A stretch of 64,000 nt of DNA, from the NCBI GenBank assembly GCA_910591455.2, contig OU342817.1, positions 8,485,915 to 8,549,914 on the forward strand. The letters run 5' to 3'. Of the stretch, positions 36,214 through 46,264 are shown piece after piece. Origin of the DNA: Pholis gunnellus (taxonomy: Eukaryota; Chordata; Actinopteri; Perciformes; Pholidae). The notes beneath the pieces were generated by a model. That model had not been told where the DNA came from, made no database searches, and saw only the letters and a program-made list of their open reading frames with translations. The position numbers were made by a program, and so were the translations under genes. Positions within the stretch are counted from its first letter, which is position 1, and each line of letters opens with the position of its first letter.

Positions 36214-39200
36214 TGGCTTGATTGATCCGGCTATTCCCACCTTGTGAAAGCAGAGACTCGTATGTCGAGAGCCATGTCTAATCAGGGGAACGTTCACTGA
36301 GGGTTAGATTAAGACAAGAAGGAGTGAGGTCAACACGGTGGATGCGCTCCACTGAGCTGAGCTGTGGGTAGACTCGGTGAGCCACAGATAAACAGCCCAA
36401 CAGACAGCGCACAATAATACTGATTAAAACAGGAAGCAGATGGAAAGAGGTGTTCATATCGCAACAGGCACTCTTTAGTGTTTAAAACCGCTGCCTACTG
36501 CTGCGATGATGTCAGCAAATACAGCAACCCAAAGCTAATCACCATTCTGTACCTGTACAATGGAACCGTCTGGAAACCAAGCCACTGCCGCGGCTTTCAT
36601 TACGCCATTATCATTACCGAGTCGGAGTGTTTAAACAACCCTGCCTGCATAATTTTGTGCACATTAAGGCTGACAATGAAAACTCAAAGTGCACAGCATA
36701 GTGCGTCTACAATGCATTCAGATCGAATGTAGGAAAAAGTTTGCCTCGCTTTACTCACATGGGTTTGACTGCTGGGCTGTTTGTGCAGTCTGTATTTATA
36801 TTTTCCCACAAACAGCCAATTTAAATCTGTTTGATCAGACATTTCCGACTTTAAAAACCACATTTGCTAAATTTCAGACTGTACTGTATTCAGGCAAAGT
36901 TATTGGACAGGTGGTTTGTTTAAGATATGAACTACTGATGCGTCTGAGGAGTTTATTTCTAAGAAAAATATACCCGACTATTTAGCTGCTGAATGCTACA
37001 CTGTGTTCACCAGGTCTGCCACTGCTGGATACCAGGTTTGATAAGAGATGTGTGGACAAAATAAACCTAAACAATGCGCTGAAGGAAAGGGTATGAATTC
37101 ATCGACCCAAAGGTAAAGATAGAAGCCAAAGCTACGGATCAAAGTGTAAAAGTGAACCATCATATAACCTGGTAATGGAAACGGAAGATGACTTAATGAA
37201 TGAATTATTTAATGAAATTAAGGAACAACACTGTTCCTGTAAAGCCGGGGTAGGTCTTTATTCACTGTTACATCATTAATGAACAAAAGCAGCATGTGTA
37301 GACATTCAGCAGACCTTCAGTAGTTAATGATGTGCTGTACTCTGCTAATGTTAACGTAACAGATTACGACGGAGAAAAGTCACTATTACACAATGTTTAA
37401 CCACGACGAGCTCGAAATCCACAAACCAGCCTGAAAATGAATCAAATCTGAACCGATTGCATGAGAGTCTATGTAGCAGAGCTGAGCGTTGTCGTGCCAA
37501 AGCTATACTATGATTGACCAGTCTGTGTTTGAGGGTCAATCACAGTTTGAATTACACCTACTCTATAATTAATACCTGCCACAGTGACTCACTTGTAAGG
37601 GAATTACTTTTTTTTTCCCCAGCGGGGTCAGACAATTCCAGCAGAGTGAAAGATGGATCTGTGTGTCATAACCTCGCTCCACTTCTCTCTGATCACTGGG
37701 AACTTTCTGAGCTTATTTCGAGCAATGTGAGCAAAGTAATTTCCTGACCGAATAGGATAGAGAAACTCTTTTCCTCCCCTTAAGGCAGCAGCTGTATTTC
37801 AGCTGGCCAGTGTCATCAAACTGAGGTGTGCTGAGCCTTTGTGGAAGACAAACCATAGCAGGGAAAGAAAGACAAAGCTGGAAAAGGGGGGCAGAGAGAC
37901 AAAGACACCAAAAGCAACTGTTGCGTGCGTGTGTCTGACAATGACAGCGGGGACTCACACACAGTTTAAAAGCAACTTGGTTGTCAAAAGTCACACTGTT
38001 GTACTGACGCGAGATCAGTCAGGTCACCAGCTGGTTCCTTTCCGGCGGAGCCGGGTTTTCATTTGACAGGCCGGCGGTGACAATGGCACGACAGGTCTGT
38101 TTCCATGGGAACACATTTGTCACTTTTGAGTGCGGCCAAAGTGTTGGAGGGGAATCACCGATGAGGATTGTGGGACTTGAGGGAAAATTAGTTCACACTA
38201 ATGATGATTTCGAAGCTTGAGCTGCGGCAGGACGCGAGAAACCACTTGTTTCTCCAGTTGTTCTCCGCTTCCCCTGAAACTGAAGTCTGGCGGGGCTGCA
38301 GCGGGGGGGTGGGGGGGTTCTTTTTTTTGGGAGCGGCTTTCTGCAGACATAAAATTCCCAAATAATTTGATGTGGATGCTGGAAGTGAAATAAAGCAGAC
38401 GGGAGAGGGACTGCCAGTGCTGTGGAGAGATGTGAGGATACTGCGGTGGTAGTTTGGCGTTGAATTAGAGAAGAGGACCAGTAAGTAGAAAGACGTTAAG
38501 ACGTTAAGACGCCATGAACCAGGGCGGGTTCTCCAGCTGCAAAAAAATAGCGAGGACTGATGGTGCTGTGGCCAACCCTGTTTTCGGTCTTAAATTTGGT
38601 GCAGTGTTGAGTCTTGTAAAATTAAATCTCTGCACAGATCCAAGATTTTTTCTTTTTCTTGGTGCCAATAGAATATTGAGGAACAGTTGAAAGTCAGTCA
38701 GTAGAAGATGCACAAAAATCCTGATTTTATAAAGACCATTTGCAACACAGCCACTTACTTTTAAGGACTCAAGCTGCTAATTGACACTTATTTCAGCCCC
38801 ACCCCTCTTTTTATGTTTCCAGCTGGCAAATAGAAATGAGAAACCTGCAAAACGGTCTTTGTATGAATTCGATGGCTATGCACCATGGCAACTCAGCACT
38901 GAGAATGAAGACTGAGGTTAGAGCTGCAGGTCTCTGAAGACACAGTTAGCTCTAATGTAATAGTATAAATGCAACCTGGTATTTCTTTCTCTCTCTGTTG
39001 TGATCTCTACAATAAACAGATTGTTTCTCTTCGAATGACAAACAGCTTAGATGTATGATTTGTTAGAACTTAACAACTTGTTTAAATTATAAATGAGAAT
39101 GCGATCTGAGGATCAGGACAAATTTGGCAAAGTCATCTTTGGTAAACTTTTCCAAATCATACTTCATCTCTGATATAACAATTAGTAGCATCCATGTGCC

Positions 39201-40020
39201 CGTCCTGAACAGGTCTTTTTCTAAAGTAACCTGTAACCCAACAAAATGATGCAGTCACCTATTATTATGCTAACTCTTTGCAACGTTAGCACGTTAGCGC
39301 TGACAAAAACACTGTTTAATCCATTTAAACAACTTAGATACAGAGCGTGCTTCTCATAGAGGCCCCGTGAACTCCAACATGTGGAGAAACCCAACGTTTG
39401 ACAGGTGTTATTGTCATAAAGATTGTCTTCCTGTTTTTAGTCGATTCCCAGAATTGTCTTAAAAGGTTGTTCACTTAATAACACACTAGGTAGTGACTTC
39501 TAGCTGCAGGAAACACAATGAAGTCTGCTCCTTTTGAAAAGATGAATCTGGAAAAGAAAACAATCAACATATTTATATTCACAGACAGACAGACAAATTG
39601 CAATAACCTGATACATGAGAGGTAACCCTGCAGACACCTGAATCTGGCAGCTTCTTGGTTTCATAATTCACCATGACCAGGCTCGCAATATCAGAGTCCT
39701 TCAAGGCCGTTTGGTCTTAACGTGTGTCAGTCAGATAGTGGATAGCACTCCAGCCTGCTTAGTGCAATCAGCTTGGATAACCACTGACATTGTCCTTTTG
39801 TATTGTATTACCCCTCAAAGGCACTTCACCGTTTGGAGAGACTATGCACATTCATTACAAGTATGTAGTGGTGTGTAATTTATGCTAACGCTCCATATTA
39901 ATGGAATGCAATTGCCACAAATAATTGTTCGTGAGAATACCCCTTCTTCACGTTTGATCCATGAATACTAAGTAACGACAACGTTTTAGGCTTCAGGCGT
40001 CATAAAATGAAAGATAAATA
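36212..40020. other. Non-coding interval
   Basis: No gene is supportable. A G-rich stretch (G7-T-G7) lies at 38306-38320, followed by T8. A 9-base unit (agacgttaa) is repeated about 2.5 times at 38490-38510. Overlapping plus-strand frames at 36478-36985 show no family signature. Confidence 0.5.
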
Positions 40021-40465
40021 ATTTATTGAAAGCCACTGAGCTGACCATCTGGATGGTGCGTATCCTCCACCAGCAGCGCTCCCGCTGAATCGTTTCCACC
40101 GTCTTACCATTCGTATCATCCTCCCTCTCTCCGTTTCCGTGCTGCCATCTCTCAGTTTGGCTTGGCACGCCACACTTTGGCGCTCCTGGTGCTGCATGGT
40201 GAAGAAAAACCCTGGCACGGCTTCCAGGAACTGCGATTCCTCCGCCTCATTCTGGGGTCCTCGCGTCTTTCTATTCTTCCCAGACATCTTTCCCAGAAGC
40301 CTGCTCTTTCATGGCACGGCAGAGCTCTCCAAATTCCTCCATTTGGTCTTGGTGAGAGCTGATCTGGAGCTGCGCTGAGAGGGTGGTGCCGTGGCCCCTC
40401 TCCAGTTGTGGGGCCTGCCAGGATCCACAAGTCTTTCCAGTTAAGACGCTGGTGCCAGCGTGGAT

Positions 40466-40496
<31 letters not shown>

Positions 40497-40579
40497 GGGC
40501 AGTTGGATTGTGGGATCACTTCGCTGTGACCCATATCCCTCCGTTCTGCTCTGAATGCCTCAATATGAAAACAACCCAA
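40000..40579 (-). other. Unrecognised coding-like minus-strand segment with AATAAA
   Basis: Two overlapping minus-strand frames cover this GC-rich block. The first (40579-40271) runs through a Pro run made by the G29 tract and ends ...QISSHQDQMEEFGEL, then CRAMKEQASGKDVWEE and a stop. The second (40287-40000) begins MSGKNRKTRGPQNEAEES and includes FTMQHQERQ. Both peptides are hydrophilic and rich in Glu/Gln/Lys, like an exposed helical region. An AATAAA sits on the same strand at 40027-40022, near the end of the block. It may be a frameshifted retrocopy, a transposon-associated protein remnant or a 3' terminal exon. I do not recognise the family, and no poly-A tail follows. Confidence 0.28.
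40467..40495. repeat. G29 homopolymer
   Basis: An uninterrupted run of 29 G on the plus strand, followed by CGGGC. It is capable of G-quadruplex formation and likely length-unstable; the exact count is uncertain in any assembly. Confidence 0.97.
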
Positions 40580-40683
40580 TTACTGTTGACCCCTGCACCG
40601 CCTCCAAAACACAGCAGCAACGACTAATTAAAACTGAAAAGGTTCCCATTCCCTCCTTTTGTTTTTGCTCAGTGTGTGAGTTT

Positions 40684-40684
<1 letters not shown>

Positions 40685-40716
<32 letters not shown>
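40685..40716. repeat. (GT)16 microsatellite
   Basis: A perfect GT array of about 32 bases, 190 bases after the G29 run. Confidence 0.95.
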
Positions 40717-40717
<1 letters not shown>

Positions 40718-42097
40718 ATATACTTGTATTTAACTGAAAGCCTCCATTTATGAGTCTGCGATTGTGAGGAGAAGGGTTGCTAACGGGTGTTTGTGCTGAA
40801 TGGAAATATGATTGTCCGTGTGTAGTTACAACCCACTTGCTCAGAGCAGGACAGTTGAAAGGGGAGAAAAAAAGAAGCACAGAGCCATCCAAACAGGCTG
40901 TTTCCTTCTCACCAGTCAGACCCTGGGGGCCTGAGGCGACGAGTCATCAACCTGCCGATATGTCTGGCTGCGACAGGCGCTTCCAATCCAATCTCTATTT
41001 CATTCAATTACCATCCCCTGCAACAGGCCACTGCGTTGTTTGCCCTCAAGAGGAACTTGTGTCGCACCCAGAGTAGCGTGTTCAGTCTGCGCTGCTCTGT
41101 TGCTGACTAAAAGACATTTCTTTTCAAACACCATCACGGCCGTGCGATTCAGATTAACAACCTGTGATACAAAACACGCCCTCTGAGGGATTGTGTGTCG
41201 CCAAACAATGAGCCTTCAAACTAAATATTTCTTTTCAAATACATGAAAGAAAAGACAAAAACTGGGACATGTTTATTCGTTTTATGATGAGGGAGTTAAA
41301 TCGTTAATTGCTAAAATGAACAAATGTCCACCAAACCAAGAAACCGGGCAAGAATTCCTGTGATCTGTGAGAAAAAAAACCTGGAGCTACTCCATCGACA
41401 ATTAATTGGTGCTGCTTCTTTTTTGGCTCGAAGGACGCTCGTCTGAGCTTTACACCGAAATGATTTCACTGCAGTGCTAACAGTTGTTAACAGGAGAAAG
41501 TGCCCATATCGACTCATAGCTACCCTGGGTGGCATCGTGGCAACTACATATTCATTGTCAGATGTCCACAGTTTTTTCTGTTGCTGGCAAACCGAATCTT
41601 TTTGTTTCCAGGAGGAGCTCACAAATGTGGACCGACTGTCCAAGTGTTTTGGGGGATTTCATTAACCAATTGAACTCTCCTTTCCAGCAGGATTGCATTT
41701 ATACTCAGGATCCAGCTGGATAAGTATTTGCACGCAATAGCTGGTGCTTATTTAAACTTGCTTGGAGTAGTTGACAGTTGCTATTTCCCATGAAGGAGAA
41801 CTAAGATGAAGACGCATCATATCTAATTGGTTTCAAATACATTTCCTGTCACTGCCTCAACCTGCTCGCATTTTCTGTGGCGTCCTAACTGTCAGGCAGA
41901 GACATTTCCCAATTCAATTTGACTGAGATGTGCAAGTTCTACATTCAGCTGCTGCAATATTTGTATAGGTACGCCGCCGTCTTTATTGCTAATCTGGAGC
42001 TATTTTGTATCAAACATGGATGAGAAGTCCTTAACATGCTCGGGAAATAAGAAAAAAAGTAAAGGTGAGCACTGAAAGCTCCAGAACTGCTACACTG

Positions 42098-42265
42098 AAA
42101 TAAAGGTTCCAAACAGGTTCCACCTGAAGGGCTGAGGTTCTACCCAGAACCAAGGAATAATCTTCTTTTTTAAAGAAAGTAGTTCTTTGTGAGACTAAGG
42201 GTTCAAATATGAAAATGTTTCATCCAATAAACCCTTGTTGTAGGAAAGAGTTCTTCATGGTTTGT
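42098..42265. repeat. Possible dispersed repeat with 'aaaggttcc...agaacc' motifs
   Basis: The segment has repeated GGTTCC/GGTTCT and AGAACC/TTCTTT motifs in both orientations (AAAGGTTCC at 42103, GGTTCTACCCAGAACC at 42134-42149, GTAGTTCTTTGTGAG near 42179, GAGTTCTTCATGG near 42248). This is the texture of short fish MITE-like repeats with GGTTCTT...AAGAACC ends. No target duplication was found. Confidence 0.3.
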
Positions 42266-42623
42266 GGAAAAGATCGTCCTATAGCAGCTTATAATACACC
42301 ATTACAACTACGAATGTCAAGATTTGTCCTAATCGATAAAAATACAATCTTTTATTTCCTTATCATTTGAATTGTGTGTTTTTATGGAAAAAAAAAACCT
42401 ACTGTAAATTACTTTAACAGAGTAAAAGGTTAACATTTAGAATTTCTGATGGTTTACACTGACTTCAGAGCGGTCTAAATGATTTTTGGGACGGATGGAG
42501 CCTTTTAGACCAGCTGACACAACAAAGGGATCTGTATCTACTAAATAGGTATCGCGGAAAACAACGTGATCAGGGATTTCTAAAGGTTACTGTATATTTG
42601 CTCCCTTTTTTCTTTTGTGCTGA

Positions 42624-42670
42624 TCCGATCCGTGACTCCGATCCGTGACTCCGATCTGTGACTCCGATCC
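42624..42670. repeat. 13-bp tandem repeat, about 3.6 copies
   Basis: The unit TCCGATCCGTGAC repeats at 42624, 42637 and 42650 (the last with CTG for CCG) and is followed by a partial unit TCCGATCC. Downstream, ATGATCCGCTGCACC (42687 on) resembles the subterminal and terminal sequence of fish hAT-type elements ('GATCCGTTGCACCCCTA' in my memory), so the repeat may be the inner end of a decayed transposon. Confidence 0.75.
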
Positions 42671-45044
42671 AAACCGTGCGTTTTTATGATCCGCTGCACC
42701 ACTACTGAGACCTGATCATCATATAGAATGCATGTCCTCTTCCTCAAAACATTTGCAACACCAATTGTCTCGAAAAAACAAATCGCACGTTTGCAATCCG
42801 TGCTTAGCTAGCATCCTTCATCCCCGCATTTTGTTGGCAAATTGCTGCTGTTCTTGGAGCATTACCACCAGCTGTCGATGAGCGGAACAGTGTGACACCA
42901 TTGGTAGGAATGTGTATCAGGTCACCCGCATGCTCCTGAGTGTGTTCCGGTCCACAGACGTACGAGACACACACAACACGGGGACCTACTCCTCAAAACA
43001 TTGCTCCGTTATTACGCGTACGGGCAAGCAATTTTGTCTCATAATATGGCGACTAAAACGTTGACAGTAAATACCTTGTTTGTTCCCCATCCCCGAGCAT
43101 ATTTGTGACCAATACACTAGATACCATGTGTATTACCATATATGTGTTTTCCTGTTTGGATACAAATGTTGCACACATAGTTGTATTGCATTTACATCTG
43201 CAGTCGTGCATCAACCTGGATGCATATTGATTCTTGTTTAAAGAAGGTCTAAATAAAGTTTACATTTTCAAAATTAATATTACAACTTTTCATATTAAGT
43301 GGCCTTAATATCCAATTACAGTTTCCCTTCGTTTGTGTCAGTCCGTTTGGTTTCTCTTTCTCCTTCAACCCCAGCAGCACCTCGGTCTGTCCTCTGGGAG
43401 ACTTAAACTCTTCTCCCAGCCTGCAGACGCCGGGCCGAGCACTTAACTCCACTGCACATCAAACAGTGAAGAGGAAGTCACTGTAGAATGTATCACAGTT
43501 ATTCTTTCATGAATGTCACTTCTCGGAGTACAACTGAATAATTCAGACTAAATTTGTCTTTGCGTAGTCATCGTTGTAGTCACTGTTTTGTTACATATAG
43601 CTGTGACATCAATATATTTGGAGATATGATATGATTATCAAACGCAAAGGAAACTGTTGGACTGGCAGATTCTTCCTGCCACTGGGACGGGGCTGTTTAT
43701 TCCAGCACAAATAGAGCTAAATGTTTCAAGATTTTAAAACAACGGATGTTGAAATGAGGGAGAAGCAAAGACACGGAAAACAGGAGAGCATAACAAGAAG
43801 CTTCTGACATGCTTCCCCTCTTCAGTCCTGACAAAGAAAGAGATGTTTTCCTCGAAAAAGCAGGCAACATTATTCATGAGAAATTAGGTCTCTTCTTTTT
43901 TGTTTTGAGAAAAACATCACCGCAGACAACACTCCTGCAGCGAGGAAGAGAATAAGATACAGATTATCTTGACTGTGGTTTCTGCTTTATGTTGAAAAAT
44001 TCAGCAACATTATTAATGATTCAAACTGGACCTGAAATTGTTGCATGAGCCAACTGGTTAACCTGTTGCCTGTTACATGCCTCCTGTTTCTTGAGCGGGA
44101 AGCGAGGGAGGGGGTTGGCTCTGTGTGTCAGATCTGGTCCAGGCCCCCAGGAGCCGAGGGCCTTACAGAGCGCAGTGAGGACAGCCACATCAGGGCAGCC
44201 CACAGACAGCTGGCTCCCTCAGATGATGCATTGGCTTTGGCATCCTAATTGGCTCCAGTGCCTCAGCCATGGGAGCCTGGTGTTTCTGTGTGTGTTCGTG
44301 CATATGCCCGTCTTCGTCTTTGTGGGGTATTCAGCACTGTGTTTATATTTGCTTTCTCCATGCATCCGTTTGTGTGTGGTACAGATCTGCATTCTGGGGT
44401 TGCCTCTTGTATGTGTGAGAATGGTTGTGTTCAAGTGCGTGTGTGTGTGTGTGGCTCTTGCACTCCCTGTCTTTCTGAATGTACACCACATACAGAGCTT
44501 TGGGCCGGGATGTACTTCCACTGACCTTTCATCTGCTGCAGATTCCGCACTGAGGATACACACGCACATATCCGCGGAGGACACAGGCTGTTTTATAATT
44601 GTGCGTGCAATAGTGCAGCTTTATTGTATATGCGTGGGCTCCTGTATGTGCTGGAAAAATATTTTGCATTGTGTTTATATTGTATTCATTCATCATTTAC
44701 CATATGCTGTCTATTTACTGTATATATAAGATGTTACAAAATATATATTATTTAAATCAAAAGCTCATGCCACTAAAGCTCCACTGAATTAAACGGAATT
44801 AAAAAGAGAGTGTGTACAAGTGTGCATCATTTTACTGCATGTGTGTATAGCATTAAGCAGTCCAACAGTTTAAGTGTTAGAGTGTGAGAGTGTGTGTGTG
44901 TGTGCGATCGTGCTGTCACGACTAATATCAGTCAAGTTAAGGCTTCATAAACAGAAATGACACGAGACATTTACATTATCCCGGACTATGTAATAAATGG
45001 AGTTAATTATTGTTGTCATCCTGTCTGTTACAAAACTGTCCGGG

Positions 45045-45120
45045 CACTCGAAGTAGTGGCGTTGGCCTGGTGGCCAGAGAAACAGTCCTGTAAAGGGTCA
45101 CAGGTCCAATCCCGAACAGT
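45045..45120 (+). repeat. tRNA-derived SINE head
   Basis: A pol III A-box-like string, TTGGCCTGGTGGCCAGAG (45062-45079), is followed at tRNA-like spacing by a B-box-like string, GGTCCAATCCCG (45103-45114), in the context 'gggtcacaggtccaatccc'. This wording is typical of tRNA-derived fish SINEs. The body may extend to about 45,360, where a stretch like 'ttacttgactcgctgctgg' and 'ttcagtatcttgccc' occurs. The copy is diverged and no tail or target duplication is clear, because a hAT element is inserted at its far side. Confidence 0.5.
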
Positions 45121-45365
45121 TTATGTGTGCATCACTGCAGAGGAGGACGCCACAGGGATACGAGATGCATCATGCATGTACATCCATCTCAGAGGAATAT
45201 CTCCATTACTTGACTCGCTGCTGGTAAAAGGGGGTCATGTACCAAATACAGAAACTGCATCGGTCCCACATGCATTTATATCCAACAGCTGATCACTTGG
45301 ATCACTGCTGGTTCAGTATCTTGCCCCTCCCCCTTCTTGTTCAATCTCAGGACCTCATCCTGAAG

Positions 45366-45373
45366 CTGTAGGC
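45366..45373 (+). repeat. hAT target-site duplication, left copy
   Basis: CTGTAGGC abuts the left end of the hAT element and is repeated exactly at its right end (45366-45373 and 46257-46264). Confidence 0.93.
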
Positions 45374-46256
45374 CAGGGGTGGCCAACCAGTCAAAGACCA
45401 AGAGCCACATTTTTTACTGTGTTACTGCAAAGAGCCACATCATACACATGGGCACACATGAACATCACCCTATCCCTTCCTCACACACACACATACCTTT
45501 GCTCAGCCAGATTTATTGTAAATGTCACACACCAACATGATAATGACAGAAATTGACTCCTAAGACCACAGGCCAGTCATTTTCAACAATGAACATTGTG
45601 TGCACTGTCTCACACAGACAAACTCTCAGTTCAACCAAGTCCACAAACAAAAATATAATAATTTACAATAGTGTTTTTCTTTTACTATGCATGTTACTTA
45701 GTGGGACTTCTGGCATTCCTTGCCTTGAACAATCCTCTTCAAATCTGGCTTGTATTCCGTTGTTGCCACTCGAAGCAATTCTTTCACATGGGTGTCAGTC
45801 AGAACAGATCGATGCTTTGATTTCACGTGTTTCAGGGTAGAAAACACAGACTCGCAGACGTATGTTGACCCAAACATTGACAGTATCTTAAGCGCAGCCC
45901 GTTTGACATTGGGGTATTTTTTCATTGGCACACTTTTCCAGAACTCAATGGTTCCGTCCCTTAAAGCAGGTTTGAGTTGGTCCTCCTCACAAAGATCGAT
46001 CATCTCCAACTCAGCCGCAGCCTAATCTGTGACTAGCGGGGCTTTCAAACAGTCCGTCTCGGCGTTAAATGGGTCGACGAGGAACGTAATCTGTGGCCGC
46101 ACATGCGCGTTTGAAGAAAATACCGTATTTAACTCAAGCGAAGCGAACACGCACATTAAAAAAACACAAATACAAACTTCGATATGAACGTAAGAGCCGC
46201 ATGAAACCGGGCAAAGAGCCGCATGCGGCTCGGGAGCCGCGGGTTGGCCACCCCTG
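45374..46256 (-). mobile_element. hAT-superfamily DNA transposon, 883-bp internally deleted copy
   Basis: Perfect 15-bp terminal inverted repeats (CAGGGGTGGCCAACC at 45374-45388 and its complement at 46242-46256) are flanked by an exact 8-bp direct duplication, the hallmark of hAT insertion. Subterminal motifs AGAGCCRCAT occur twice near each end (45401, 45431, 46193, 46215), a likely transposase-binding repeat. The interior encodes only the C-terminal part of the transposase on the minus strand, so it is a non-autonomous deletion derivative. Fish elements of this kind normally encode a transposase of several hundred residues preceded by BED-type zinc fingers. Of the transposase, only about 130 codons are visible here. 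Confidence 0.93.
45698..46100 (-). pseudogene. hAT transposase C-terminal remnant (dimerisation region)
   Basis: The minus-strand frame ends at a stop at 45700-45698. It encodes residues typical of the hAT C-terminal dimerisation region: KYPNVKRAALKILSMFG, then STYVCESVFSTLKHVKS, then LTDTHVKELLRVATTEYKPD. The pattern YP-x-V/L-x3-A-x2-IL-S-x2-G-S-x3-CE-x-VFS is the family signature. Homology continues upstream in the same frame (FLVDPFNAETDCLKAPLVTD) but is broken by a TAG at 46024-46022, so the frame starting after it is not an intact gene. The DDE-type catalytic core and DNA-binding domain are absent. This fragment is the same family that gave rise to domesticated vertebrate hAT genes, but the stop and truncation argue against domestication here. 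Confidence 0.92.
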
Positions 46257-46264
46257 CTGTAGGC
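46257..46264 (+). repeat. hAT target-site duplication, right copy
   Basis: CTGTAGGC, identical to the left copy at 45366-45373. Confidence 0.93.

Larger units (their letters stand above)
40717..45039. other. Non-coding interval
   Basis: No gene is supportable. Bases 42098-42265 and 42624-42720 look like transposon-derived sequence and are listed separately. Bases 44280-44910 are TG-rich and degenerate; the 212-codon plus-strand frame 44091-44729 is mostly Cys/Val/Leu from this bias and is not a gene. Confidence 0.5.

Noticed and set aside
44091..44729. 212-codon plus-strand open frame
   Set aside because: Rich in Cys/Val/Leu because it runs through degenerate TG-rich sequence; no domain and no gene context.
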